Below, one piece after another: positions 19,067-25,866 of a stretch of DNA of 25,866 bases. Position 1 is the stretch's first letter. The number at the start of each line of letters is the position of its first letter. The stretch is from Chara braunii (taxonomy: Eukaryota > Streptophyta > Charophyceae > Charales > Characeae). A program made the translations under genes and the position numbers. The stretch covers positions 3,885,867 to 3,911,732 of the forward strand of contig BFEA01000036.1 in NCBI GenBank assembly GCA_003427395.1, written 5' to 3'. Under the pieces are notes generated by a model. That model ran no database searches. It saw nothing but the letters and a program-made list of their open reading frames with translations, and was not told where the DNA came from.

Positions 19067-20136
19067 AAGTAAGTTAGCTTAAAAGCTTTAAACACCGATG
19101 AAAATCACAACGTTCTCCTCCGATATGCACATTGCTCAAATATCAAGGAGACAACAAGTCACACCATGCAGGTAGAGAAAGGGAAGGGGGACAAGGAGGG
19201 GAGGAAGAAGAAGAAGAAGAAGAAGAGAAGAAAGAAGAAAAAACAGTGTTCCAAACGCGACTTCATTCGAAAGTAAAAACATGAACATCAAGCGGAAACC
19301 GAACTTCCCGCAGGCGTTGTAGCCCTACCCGTTTCACCTGGCACGCCAACCAGGATCATCAGGGGCCTAAGTGCGTTTGCAAGACTACTGTTTGTATAGG
19401 CCTATATACTACCAAGAACAGTAAGAACTAGTAGAGCAGTCACTAGTCAACGCACAGTCCGTCATGTTCACATTATCACCCAAACGTCGAAGGTTCAAAA
19501 CCTCACTGCCAAAACACTAAAAACAAAACAGTGAATTCTAGAAACCACCGATATCCAAAAAAAGCAAAAAATGACAGATCACGGGATCGAACTTCGACGC
19601 CTAGAGCAACCAACTAAAAACTCTAAGTACGAAAGTCAAAAGGAAACGAAAAAACAGGGACGTTCCTGAAGGTACGGACCCCCTCGTCAATGAGTTGTCA
19701 TATTCATGTTACTACCCAAGCGTCAACGTTCGAAACCTTACTGCCAAAACACCAAAACCGAACCGTAGATTGTAGAAACCACCGACGTTCAAAAAGCACG
19801 TTCTTGAAGATACAGACCTCTTCGTCCCATTCATGTTATTGCCCAGACGTTGAGAGTTCGAAACCTTATCACTGAAACACTAGAACCGAACCATGGATTC
19901 TAGAAACCACCGATATATAAAAGTAACAGCTGGCAAGTCTCCAAATCGAACTTCGAAAAGGGTTATTACCATAACCAACTAGGCTTCTAAATACAAGAAA
20001 ACAAACAAAACAGAAACGAAAAACAGCAATCAAAACCTCTCAACACATCAAAAACTACCTGACCAGCAAACACTCTGCAGAGATACAGAGCCTGAACCCA
20101 CAACACGGACTGTACAAAACAGACCCCCTAATACGA
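19067..20136 (-). repeat. Upstream pseudo-LTR of the Penelope-like element
   Basis: Direct copy of 13514-14584. Contains a GAA-rich tract (19203-19250), the better preserved hammerhead ribozyme (19319-19370) and the same three internal subrepeats. In the sense direction it precedes the zinc-knuckle region by about 60 bases. Confidence 0.9.
19319..19370 (-). ncRNA. Hammerhead ribozyme, type I, minimal stem III
   Basis: On the minus strand: CTGATGA (19356-19362), stem II CCTGG/CCAGG with an 8-base loop (19336-19355), then GAAA (19332-19335). A very short stem III region (CGGGTA) ends in GTA, the expected NUH cleavage site, giving cleavage between 19326 and 19325. The flanks pair as stem I: TAGGCCC before the core and GGGCTA after the cleavage site, with one bulged G. 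Minimal stem III is typical of the hammerheads of PLEs, which are thought to cleave as dimers. The downstream repeat shows the palindromic stem III (ACCGGT) expected for that mode; here one change breaks the palindrome. Confidence 0.75.
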
Positions 20137-20229
20137 GGGGGCTTTCCATCAAATTCCATGTTCTAGCGAAAGAGTCACGCTGGAGTGGTCAGACGAATGG
20201 ATTTTACACAGCTCCGCTCCCCCGAACAC

Positions 20230-20395
20230 GTGCTTCACATCAGGATTGGGCTATGTGGCCCTGGTTTGCAGAGGAGCGTTATGGATGCCATCTGGTCAGC
20301 AAGAAACGCCAAAGTCTTCTGCAGTTCGGACACAGTGTTCCACACGCAAATCCAACTGATCCGTCAGCTATTCGCACAGACTGGGAAAAATGGGA
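20230..20395 (+). pseudogene. Possible LINE ORF2 C-terminal fragment
   Basis: The frame reading HVLHIRIGLCGPG, then VMDAIWSARNAKVFCSSDTVF, resembles the (A/L)IW..RN..VF signature near the C-terminus of plant non-LTR retrotransposon polyproteins. Only about 50 residues, no upstream RT motifs in the window, and immediately followed by a TIR element. Weak. Confidence 0.3.
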
Positions 20396-20410
20396 TAATT
20401 GGTATAAAGA

Positions 20411-20876
20411 GCCCACGCCAAAACCTTTTCGGTTTTGGCCGCCCAAAGTACGGCCGCTTGGTACTACCGGCCCAAACAACTTTCCCCTGGGTCAGAGGCG
20501 CCTTCGCGCCGTGGCCACATCTCCCTGGGCCTGTTTTTACCGGTTCAAGAATTTTGCGCTGTTTCTGCGCCAGATTCATGAACCTGTAGGGCCCTTCTTT
20601 TTCAAAATCGCGTACGTGGGCCTCATTCTATACTTCAGCGTCACCACCGCCAGCCTCTTTTACATGAAAATGAATCTGGCGCTGTTATGCGCCAGATTCA
20701 TGCTCCGGTAGGGCCCTTGGAGTGACGCGTGGGGTAGTACAGCGCCAGATTCATGTTCCGGAAGGGCCCTTGGAGTGACGCGTGGGCCTGTAGTACCCCA
20801 CATGCAAGTCATTGGGCCGGTAGTACCAAACGGCTAAACTTTGGGCGGCCAAAACCGAAAAGGTTTTGGCGTGGGC
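20411..20876. mobile_element. 466-bp DNA element with 65-bp TIRs
   Basis: Left TIR 20411-20475 (starts GCCCACGCCAAAACCTTTTC) and right TIR 20812-20876 (ends AAAAGGTTTTGGCGTGGGC) match over 65 bases with only a few mismatches. The interior holds three copies of a GCGCCAGATTCATG...AGGGCCCTT unit (about 20568, 20689 and 20741); the last two lie in tandem at about 52 bases and include GGAGTGACGCGTGGG. An opposed copy (GAATCTGGCGC, about 20672) forms a hairpin with the second. No coding capacity. Long TIRs are seen in Mutator-like and foldback elements; no target duplication was clear. Confidence 0.85.
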
Positions 20877-21604
20877 GTTTCGTGGGCGCCTTCTACCTGC
20901 CGATTATCCCGGGAAAAATGCCGCTGGTCTAAGGGCAAGGGTCGTACTTGGTTTCTCAGAACTTGGACACTAGGGAACGGAATGGCCAAGGTGACATCAG
21001 AAGGTAAATTAAATTTTGGTCCTTGGCTTCAGGAAGGGGTGGCTGGCAGATTGAAGGACACCGGTTACACGACAGCCCGCCAGGGTTTTAGGAGTCCTCG
21101 TCCAGACACTTTAAGTTCCCGTCTTCCGGATCTGTTAACCAGGCATCAAAGTTCTTTACAGAATTTCAGAGAATGTATGAGCTAGAGGGTCTCGCTCCAC
21201 CACTGTCCGCTATACAGAATTTCGGAGAGTTCGTGTATTATACACTGTCAGAGTACCAAAAAACGGAGATTTCGTGTATAGTCTGCTCCGTCGCTTCACT
21301 TACTATCCGCTATACAGCTCTCCAATTCCAGAGTTCACTACAAAACACCCTAAGAGCACTACAAGACAGCAGTTTGTCGGCCCAGACTCCAGGCGGACTA
21401 TCCGATTTCGTGTTCGAACGGTGGCCTCCTTCGACCACCCTTCGCAGAGTATCCGAGTAACGACTTTTGCAGGCTGGGAACTATACACAAATGTAGAGTG
21501 CGATCCAGTGGAGGGAGACCCAGACTCTACTAGTTTAGCTCGTCTTTACTTTGTGCTTCAAGTTTATTTTTTGAAAGCGTAGCAGCACGGAGCGCTGGAC
21601 CCGG
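20877..21604. other. Intergenic DNA with short iterated motifs
   Basis: CCGCTATACAG occurs twice and ACAGAATTTC(A/G)GAGA twice within 21150-21320. No recognisable protein in the open frames here. Confidence 0.45.
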
Positions 21605-21825
21605 TTTTGATTTGTTTTATTTTAGAGAAAACAACGGCGCAGTCAGGGATTGAGTTTGTAATTGCACTTGAGGCAAAAAGGCCGGTAATGCTGAATGCAT
21701 GTGACCTACGTTTCGGGTCCGGTGGGGTCGTGTGGGGGTGTGTTGTATTCGCGGAATTGCCTGAAGTGCAATTACAAACTGTTTTCGTGACTGCGCCGAA
21801 GTTACCCCTTTATTTTAATCAGTCG
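21605..21825. mobile_element. Long foldback element, family F, copy 2
   Basis: Arms 21636-21675 and 21758-21797 pair over about 40 bases (GGCGCAGTCA ... GTTTGTAATTGCACTT). Outer regions also resemble each other inverted (TTTATTTTAGAG against CCCCTTTATTTTAA). Shares the AGTTTG(C/T)AATTGCACTT block with the foldback at 8761-8982. Confidence 0.8.
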
Positions 21826-22324
21826 GTTTGGTCATCGAGCTAGGCTCGTAAGCGAAACTGGCTGAGGCTGCCAGCAGGATAACTCCGGGTTGAATTGTGA
21901 GGTCCCCGGCCTCGTTCAACCGTGTTGTTTCTGTAATAAAATGTCCCGTCTTTGCAAAAAAGAGAAAAAAGAAAAAGAAAGAGTCACGCACGTGCTGCTC
22001 CCCACGAATAGATTGGAGCAATATTAAAAAAAAAAAAAAAAAAAGTCATTCTCAAATTGGCACATTGGTTCGGTAGTGGAGCGAGGCCCCAAGGGGTAAT
22101 ATCCAAAGATGACGAATATCGACAGCCAGTATGGAAGTGTGACTTCGGCCTGGGCCCTGGAAGGGACAACAAGGCGTCCTTTGAAGTGGGTATCTGGATG
22201 GGAGGGATACCCACCCAGTAGCTATCGACCAGCGAAGTGACTCTCCGTAATTTTTTTTATTTTTTTTATTTTTTTCAGGCGGGTTACCAAAATTATTGAA
22301 TGAATGTTAATAATTGTAATCACT
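21826..22324. other. Intergenic DNA with poly(A/T) tracts
   Basis: Poly(A) at about 22025-22044 and T-rich runs at 22250-22275. No gene recognised. Confidence 0.5.
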
Positions 22325-22348
22325 CAAAAAAAAAAAAAAAAAAAAAAA
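22325..22348. repeat. Poly(A) tract
   Basis: About 24 consecutive A following TCACTC. No recognisable retroposed sequence immediately upstream. Confidence 0.9.
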
Positions 22349-22465
22349 GCAGCGCACACGTGTCTGCCACGTGCCATCGTGTACTCGGTAGCCATGGCAA
22401 CACCGCAGAGCAATCTTCAGGGGAGGTCCACGAGGAGGCACGCAGCTTTGCCAAACGAACATCAG

Positions 22466-22509
22466 TCCTCCTCCTCCTCCTCCTCCTCCTCCTCCTCCTC
22501 CTCCTCCTG
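22466..22509. repeat. (TCC)n microsatellite
   Basis: About 14 TCC units in a broader C/T-rich stretch to 22560. Confidence 0.95.
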
Positions 22510-22714
22510 CCCCACTCCTCCTCCTTGTCCTGCCCCGGTTGCTGCATCTACTTACTCCTCTTCTTTAGCGTCACCGCCATCGCCGTTTCTATCCCCGTCC
22601 TCTCCTTCGTGATGATCTTTAATTCCTCCTCTTCTCTGGCCTCCTCCGTCTCCAACCCCGTCGACGACCTCTGATTGCCCCCAGCTATACCATCTACACC
22701 ATCGCCACCCAAGT

Positions 22715-22855
22715 TTTCTTCTTCTTCTTCTTCTTCTTCTTCTTCTTCTTCTTCGTTTCTTCTTCTTCTTCTTCTTCTTCTTCTTCTTCTTCTTCTTCTT
22801 CTTCTTCTTCTTCTTCTTCTTCTTCGTCGTCTACTTCTTCGTCTACTTCTTCTTG
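22715..22855. repeat. (CTT)n microsatellite
   Basis: About 140 bases of CTT with a few CGT interruptions (near 22754 and 22826). Long poly-Ser, poly-Leu or poly-Glu translations from it are artefacts. Confidence 0.97.
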
Positions 22856-23107
22856 CTCCTTGTGCGTTTTCTCTTTTTTTCTCTGTTTTCTCAAAATTTT
22901 CTCTGTTTTATTGCCTCGTTTGGCAGTTGCTCTTTCCGCGCAGACCATTGAGCACCCAGACTCGCATCAGCCGGATACCGTCGAGTCTGGTCAGAGGCCA
23001 AGGCACAGCTCTCCCCGTGGGCCGCGAAAAATGATAGGCTACGCTCCGCAAGGGATTGTAAATTGCATCTCCTGCCCGGCTTGTCATCACGTTGAGCCGA
23101 GGTGACC

Positions 23108-23141
<34 letters not shown>

Positions 23142-23400
23142 TTTCCTCTTGTTTTTAAGGAGAGGTGGTATCGAGCCCCCTGACACAAAAATAAAAGCGA
23201 ACGCAACTGAATACCACCGACCAGTTGTTTTCACCAACGAGGACAGCTCAAAGCTTCTAAAATCCCGACGCTGTCCCGACGCAGTCGCAATGAACTCTGA
23301 CGCTTAGCCGCGGGGAAGATGCAACAGAACGCTCATCATTGGTTTACCTGACATCATCAAGAGACTCAACTCTTCTGACACGACCGCTCGAACAACCAAC

Positions 23401-23401
<1 letters not shown>
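22856..23401. other. Intergenic DNA, no gene recognised
   Basis: C/T-rich left part, a T-rich stretch at 23111-23145, and otherwise unremarkable sequence. Confidence 0.5.

Positions 23402-23480
<79 letters not shown>
23402..23480. repeat. (GA)n microsatellite
   Basis: About 38 GA dinucleotides, uninterrupted. Confidence 0.98.
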
Positions 23481-23484
<4 letters not shown>

Positions 23485-24132
23485 CGGAGGCATAACAGTC
23501 ATTAGGTGGGAGCGGATTGCGCTGACAAGTAATTACGCATTCGTACCCGTGCAGACAATGGCACGTTTAATCGTACCTGCCAGCTGGCGACCGCTGGCGA
23601 GGATCCCGATTCCCGATGCTCAACGGGACGGCCACTACGGGTAATAAAGGGATGGAGGGGAAAGGAAAAAAAGAAGAAGAAGGCCAAGGGCAATATACAC
23701 GGAGGAAGGCGTGCGCGAATTTATTATAGGCGCGACAGCGAGGGACCAGACCTCGTAGAGGGCCCTATACGTGAACCAATCGTTTTTTCCCCTTTTTATT
23801 TAATAGTTGTGCCTTCCCGCCTGCATGGCTGTACGCAATTAAAAAAAATAAAAACGAGCGGAAAAAAAAATCAACAGTCAGTCGCCCTCTGCAGCAACGG
23901 GGAGCATCCATCGACAAAAAAAAAAGAAAAAGCTTCAAATTTTATTAAAAAACAAAAACAAAAAAAACACGCTCACTGAAGGTCGTGACTCGTGACACTA
24001 AGATCGGGGAACACTTGACCGAATCTAACGCTCGTTTTCTTTTTTCTTTTCTTTTTTTTTTTTCTTTTTTTTTAATTCTATTACTCAGCACACGTTGCTT
24101 ATTATGCAAACGAGCTACCCTTCCCCCCCCCC
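23481..24132. other. Intergenic DNA, no gene recognised
   Basis: Several short A-rich and T-rich runs; no supported coding or RNA feature. Confidence 0.5.
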
Positions 24133-24133
24133 N

Positions 24134-24214
<81 letters not shown>
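24133..24214. repeat. (CT)n microsatellite with ambiguous base
   Basis: A C run ends in one N at 24133, then about 40 CT units, then a short GT-rich end. The N marks an assembly or base-calling uncertainty. Confidence 0.97.
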
Positions 24215-24218
<4 letters not shown>

Positions 24219-24736
24219 CTGTGTGTGCCCGTCTGCTCCCCTCGCGTGCACACAACCACAGAGAGAGAAATACCACAATTACATCGGTGTTTTCTCTCCC
24301 CCCCAAAAAAAGACGTTCTTGCTTATAAAATAAAGGCAACGAGAGCAAGCAACGACATCGGGGGTTTTCTCCCCCCCCCAAAAAAAAAAGACAAGAAAAA
24401 CTCTATTTGGGGTCGTAGCAGCCGATGGCTCCGATCTATTCCTGTTTTTAAGCTAAAAAAAAAAAAAAAACAAGACATCGTGATGGAAAGCGACGATGTG
24501 CATTGAAATTTGCAACGATGTGTATGAAAGAGGAGTTGGAAAAAAAAAAGAAGAAGACAATGGCTCCGGTCTATTGGACAATCACACCGAGTCCCGCGCT
24601 CCGTTGATAGCACACTCACACCTAAACGTTTCCGACTCAGTTCTGCTGGACGTTCTTCCAGTCAGATGCATCCAGCTGTGGCCGTAATTGCGGTCAGATA
24701 CGTTTAGGAAAGTGCTACCTAGTTTGGGGCTGGCTT
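24215..24736. other. Intergenic DNA with duplicated short segments
   Basis: C-run plus A-run blocks (CTCCCCCCC...AAAAAAA) occur at about 24296-24311 and 24369-24389. TGGCTCCG(A/G)TCTATT occurs at 24425 and 24561. No gene recognised. Confidence 0.5.
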
Positions 24737-24790
24737 GATAACTCAGAACTTTTTTACTTTTTTTTTTTTTTAACCGATAACTCAGAACTT
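24737..24790. repeat. 15-bp direct repeat flanking a T-rich tract
   Basis: GATAACTCAGAACTT at 24737-24751 and 24776-24790 flanks only 24 bases, almost all T. Confidence 0.85.
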
Positions 24791-24892
24791 GGTTGTGTTC
24801 GCACTGTTACTAAAACTTAAAAAAAAAAAAAAAAAAAACAACTACTCATGGCTCTCAGAGGAGACCTCTTTACCCACGGGGGGAATGCCACA

Positions 24893-25045
24893 CTAACATA
24901 GAGGATTGGACTGAGCGCCTGAACCTGGACGTGATGGAGGGCATGTGCAGAAAAAAGTGATTAATCTGCTCTTCTGCATCTCTGCTTAAAACGCATCCAG
25001 ATTCAGGTGCTTAATCCAAATTGAATCCTCTTTGCCAGTGGAACC
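24893..25045. mobile_element. Foldback element, ~150 bp
   Basis: The left half (AGAGGATTGGACTGAGCGCCTGAACCTGG...TGCAGAAAAAAGTGATTAATC) is largely complementary to the right half (GATTAATCTGC...CCAGATTCAGGTGCTTAATCC...AATCCTCT), folding at about 24960-24966. A half-copy lies at 13253-13345. Confidence 0.75.
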
Positions 25046-25524
25046 TGTTCAACCCCGAGGCGCCAGAAACGAGGGAGAACTGCTCTCTGGGAAGCTAGAC
25101 TAATTAGGCATCGACAGAGCGACTAAGGGCATACTCAGACTAGTACTTCTTGAACTGATCTTTGTCCGTAATTGCGGTCAGGTTCATATGTGTCTGGCCG
25201 TGGAAGCGGTCAGATACATTCAGGAAAGTCAGTCGTCTGAGCTGCTCTCCTCTCTGTATCAGAGTAATTCTAACAATTTGAAGAAGAGTCAGTCGAATGG
25301 GTTCTCGATTCTATTTCAGAGTGGAAACACAAGTTTAGTCCAGCGATTGCTCTGTGGTTTTGAACTGATCTTTGGGCCTAATTGCGGTCAGGTTCATCTG
25401 GGTCTGGCCGTAGAAGCGGTCAGATACATTTAGGAATGTTTTCCTGTAAGTATCCCTTTACGAAGAGCTGCTCTCCTCTGTGAATCAAGGGACCACTGTC
25501 CCGAACAGAACACGTACGAGTGGG

Positions 25525-25552
<28 letters not shown>
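25525..25552. repeat. Poly(A) tract
   Basis: About 28 consecutive A, 15 bases upstream of the rearranged U6 copy. Confidence 0.9.
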
Positions 25553-25556
<4 letters not shown>

Positions 25557-25566
25557 GTTCGTGTGA

Positions 25567-25710
25567 GTCCGTTGGGACGTCCGTTAGAATTGGAACGATA
25601 CAGAGAACGATAAGATAATACCTCAAGGCCATCGCCCTTGAAAAAAAATAATAATAATAAAAAAAGAATACCATGGCCCCTGCGCAAGGGTGACACGCAC
25701 AGCATTCATT
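25567..25710 (+). pseudogene. U6 snRNA pseudogene, copy 4 (interrupted)
   Basis: The 5' part GTCCGTTGGGACGTCCGTTAGAATTGGAACGATACAGAGAA is followed by about 60 bases of foreign sequence including an A-rich AAT repeat (25640-25665). U6 then resumes with CCATGGCCCCTGCGCAAGGGTGACACGCACA. The conserved 3' stem is absent. The insertion falls just after the ACAGAGA box. The A-rich block inside suggests two joined reverse-transcription products or a nested insertion. Confidence 0.85.
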
Positions 25711-25752
25711 ATTTTTTTTCATTTTTTATTTTTTTTCACAGCATTCATTATT
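25698..25752. repeat. 16-bp direct repeat flanking a T-rich tract
   Basis: CACAGCATTCATTATT at 25698-25713 and 25737-25752 flanks 23 bases that are nearly all T. The left copy overlaps the 3' boundary of the U6 copy. Confidence 0.85.
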
Positions 25753-25866
25753 GGATACTCGGCGATGGTTTCAGCATAGAGCCAGATTTGCCTTTAACAT
25801 TACTCTGTAAGCGCCCCCTATAAGGCATCCGACCCATATAAACTACCCAACATGCAAGTTTCCAAA

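Larger units (their letters stand above)
13514..20136 (-). mobile_element. Decayed Penelope-like retroelement with permuted GIY-YIG and hammerhead ribozymes
   Basis: A 6.6-kb unit transcribed on the minus strand. Direct repeats of about 1,070 bp (19067-20136 upstream, 13514-14584 downstream) enclose 4.48 kb of internal sequence. Reading in the sense direction: a start-like MASNGNPN, a CCHC-like zinc knuckle, a charged coiled-coil stretch, a GIY-YIG-like domain, a basic linker, and an RT with motifs PKHK, FDIKEMF, IPIGKSSSP and VDD. PLEs are the retroelements that combine GIY-YIG with RT, carry repeat-like pLTRs and encode hammerhead ribozymes; no protease, integrase or RNase H motif was seen. 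The endonuclease lies upstream of the RT, the reverse of canonical PLEs and like the permuted clades known from green algae and invertebrates. Many stops and frameshifts make it inactive. The repeats differ at roughly one base in ten by eye, so the insertion is old. I could not identify a clear target-site duplication. Confidence 0.85.
24677..25436. repeat. Dispersed direct repeat around AATTGCGGTCAG, three copies
   Basis: Full copies 25151-25228 and 25361-25436 (TGAACTGATCTTTG...GTCTGGCCGT(G/A)GAAGCGGTCAGATACATT) are spaced 210 bases apart. A shorter copy at about 24677-24713 joins the left and right parts directly (GGCCGTAATTGCGGTCAGATAC...TTTAGGAA). GAGCTGCTCTCCTCT also follows both full copies. 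Confidence 0.85.

Noticed and set aside
13514-20136. LTR retrotransposon (Gypsy or Copia) interpretation
   Set aside because: Direct repeats fit, but I find no protease, RNase H or integrase motifs; the RT motifs (PKHK, IPIGK..SP), the GIY-YIG-like domain and the hammerhead fit a PLE better. The repeats also lack the usual TG...CA ends.
22300-23034. Open frames rich in Ser, Leu or Glu
   Set aside because: Translations of TCC and CTT repeats.
1-25866. CRISPR array, operon or bacterial gene content
   Set aside because: No regularly spaced repeats with unique spacers, no prokaryotic gene structure.

Overview
The window looks like nuclear DNA of a streptophyte (green alga or land plant), and I see no convincing host protein-coding gene in it. 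The lineage call rests on four U6 snRNA-derived copies. One keeps the plant-type 3' end (ATAAATCGAGAAATGGTCC) and three share a CCGTTA variant in the 5' part. Other eukaryotic signs are long dinucleotide and trinucleotide microsatellites, many poly(A/T) tracts, an assembly gap inside a TG/AG repeat, and a density of foldback elements and retroelement remains typical of a large, repeat-rich genome. A charophyte such as Chara is my best guess, from remembered resemblance of the element proteins; this is inference.

Layout. 1-6.9 kb: two U6 retropseudogenes, a 180-bp tandem duplication, two copies of a hairpin MITE, and a cluster of foldback elements sharing an ACCACCAGT-type end. 6.9-10.2 kb: AT-rich DNA with a TIR element flanked by TTAAAAA, a cluster of CCCGTTGAA motifs in both orientations, a long foldback element and a weak tRNA-like segment. 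10.4-12.1 kb: G-rich tandem repeat, a perfect 13-bp hairpin, and a compound TG/AG/AATC microsatellite with the gap. 13.05 kb: a third U6 retrocopy with an A-rich tail.

13.5-20.1 kb is the centrepiece: a decayed 6.6-kb retroelement on the minus strand. It is bounded by two ~1.07-kb direct repeats and carries, in order, a CCHC-like zinc knuckle, a coiled-coil gag-like region, a GIY-YIG endonuclease-like domain and a reverse transcriptase with recognisable motifs. The upstream repeat contains an intact-looking hammerhead ribozyme core and the downstream repeat a mutated copy. GIY-YIG plus RT plus hammerhead in terminal repeats points to a Penelope-like element (PLE), with the endonuclease upstream of the RT (permuted order). 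Stops and frameshifts show it is dead.

20.1-25.9 kb: a 466-bp element with 65-bp terminal inverted repeats, a second member of the long foldback family, several microsatellites, another foldback element whose half-copy lies at 13.25 kb, a 210-bp spaced direct repeat, a rearranged U6 copy, and two places where 15-16-bp direct repeats flank nothing but a ~24-nt T-rich tract. No genes act together here; the biology is that of mobile elements and retroposition.
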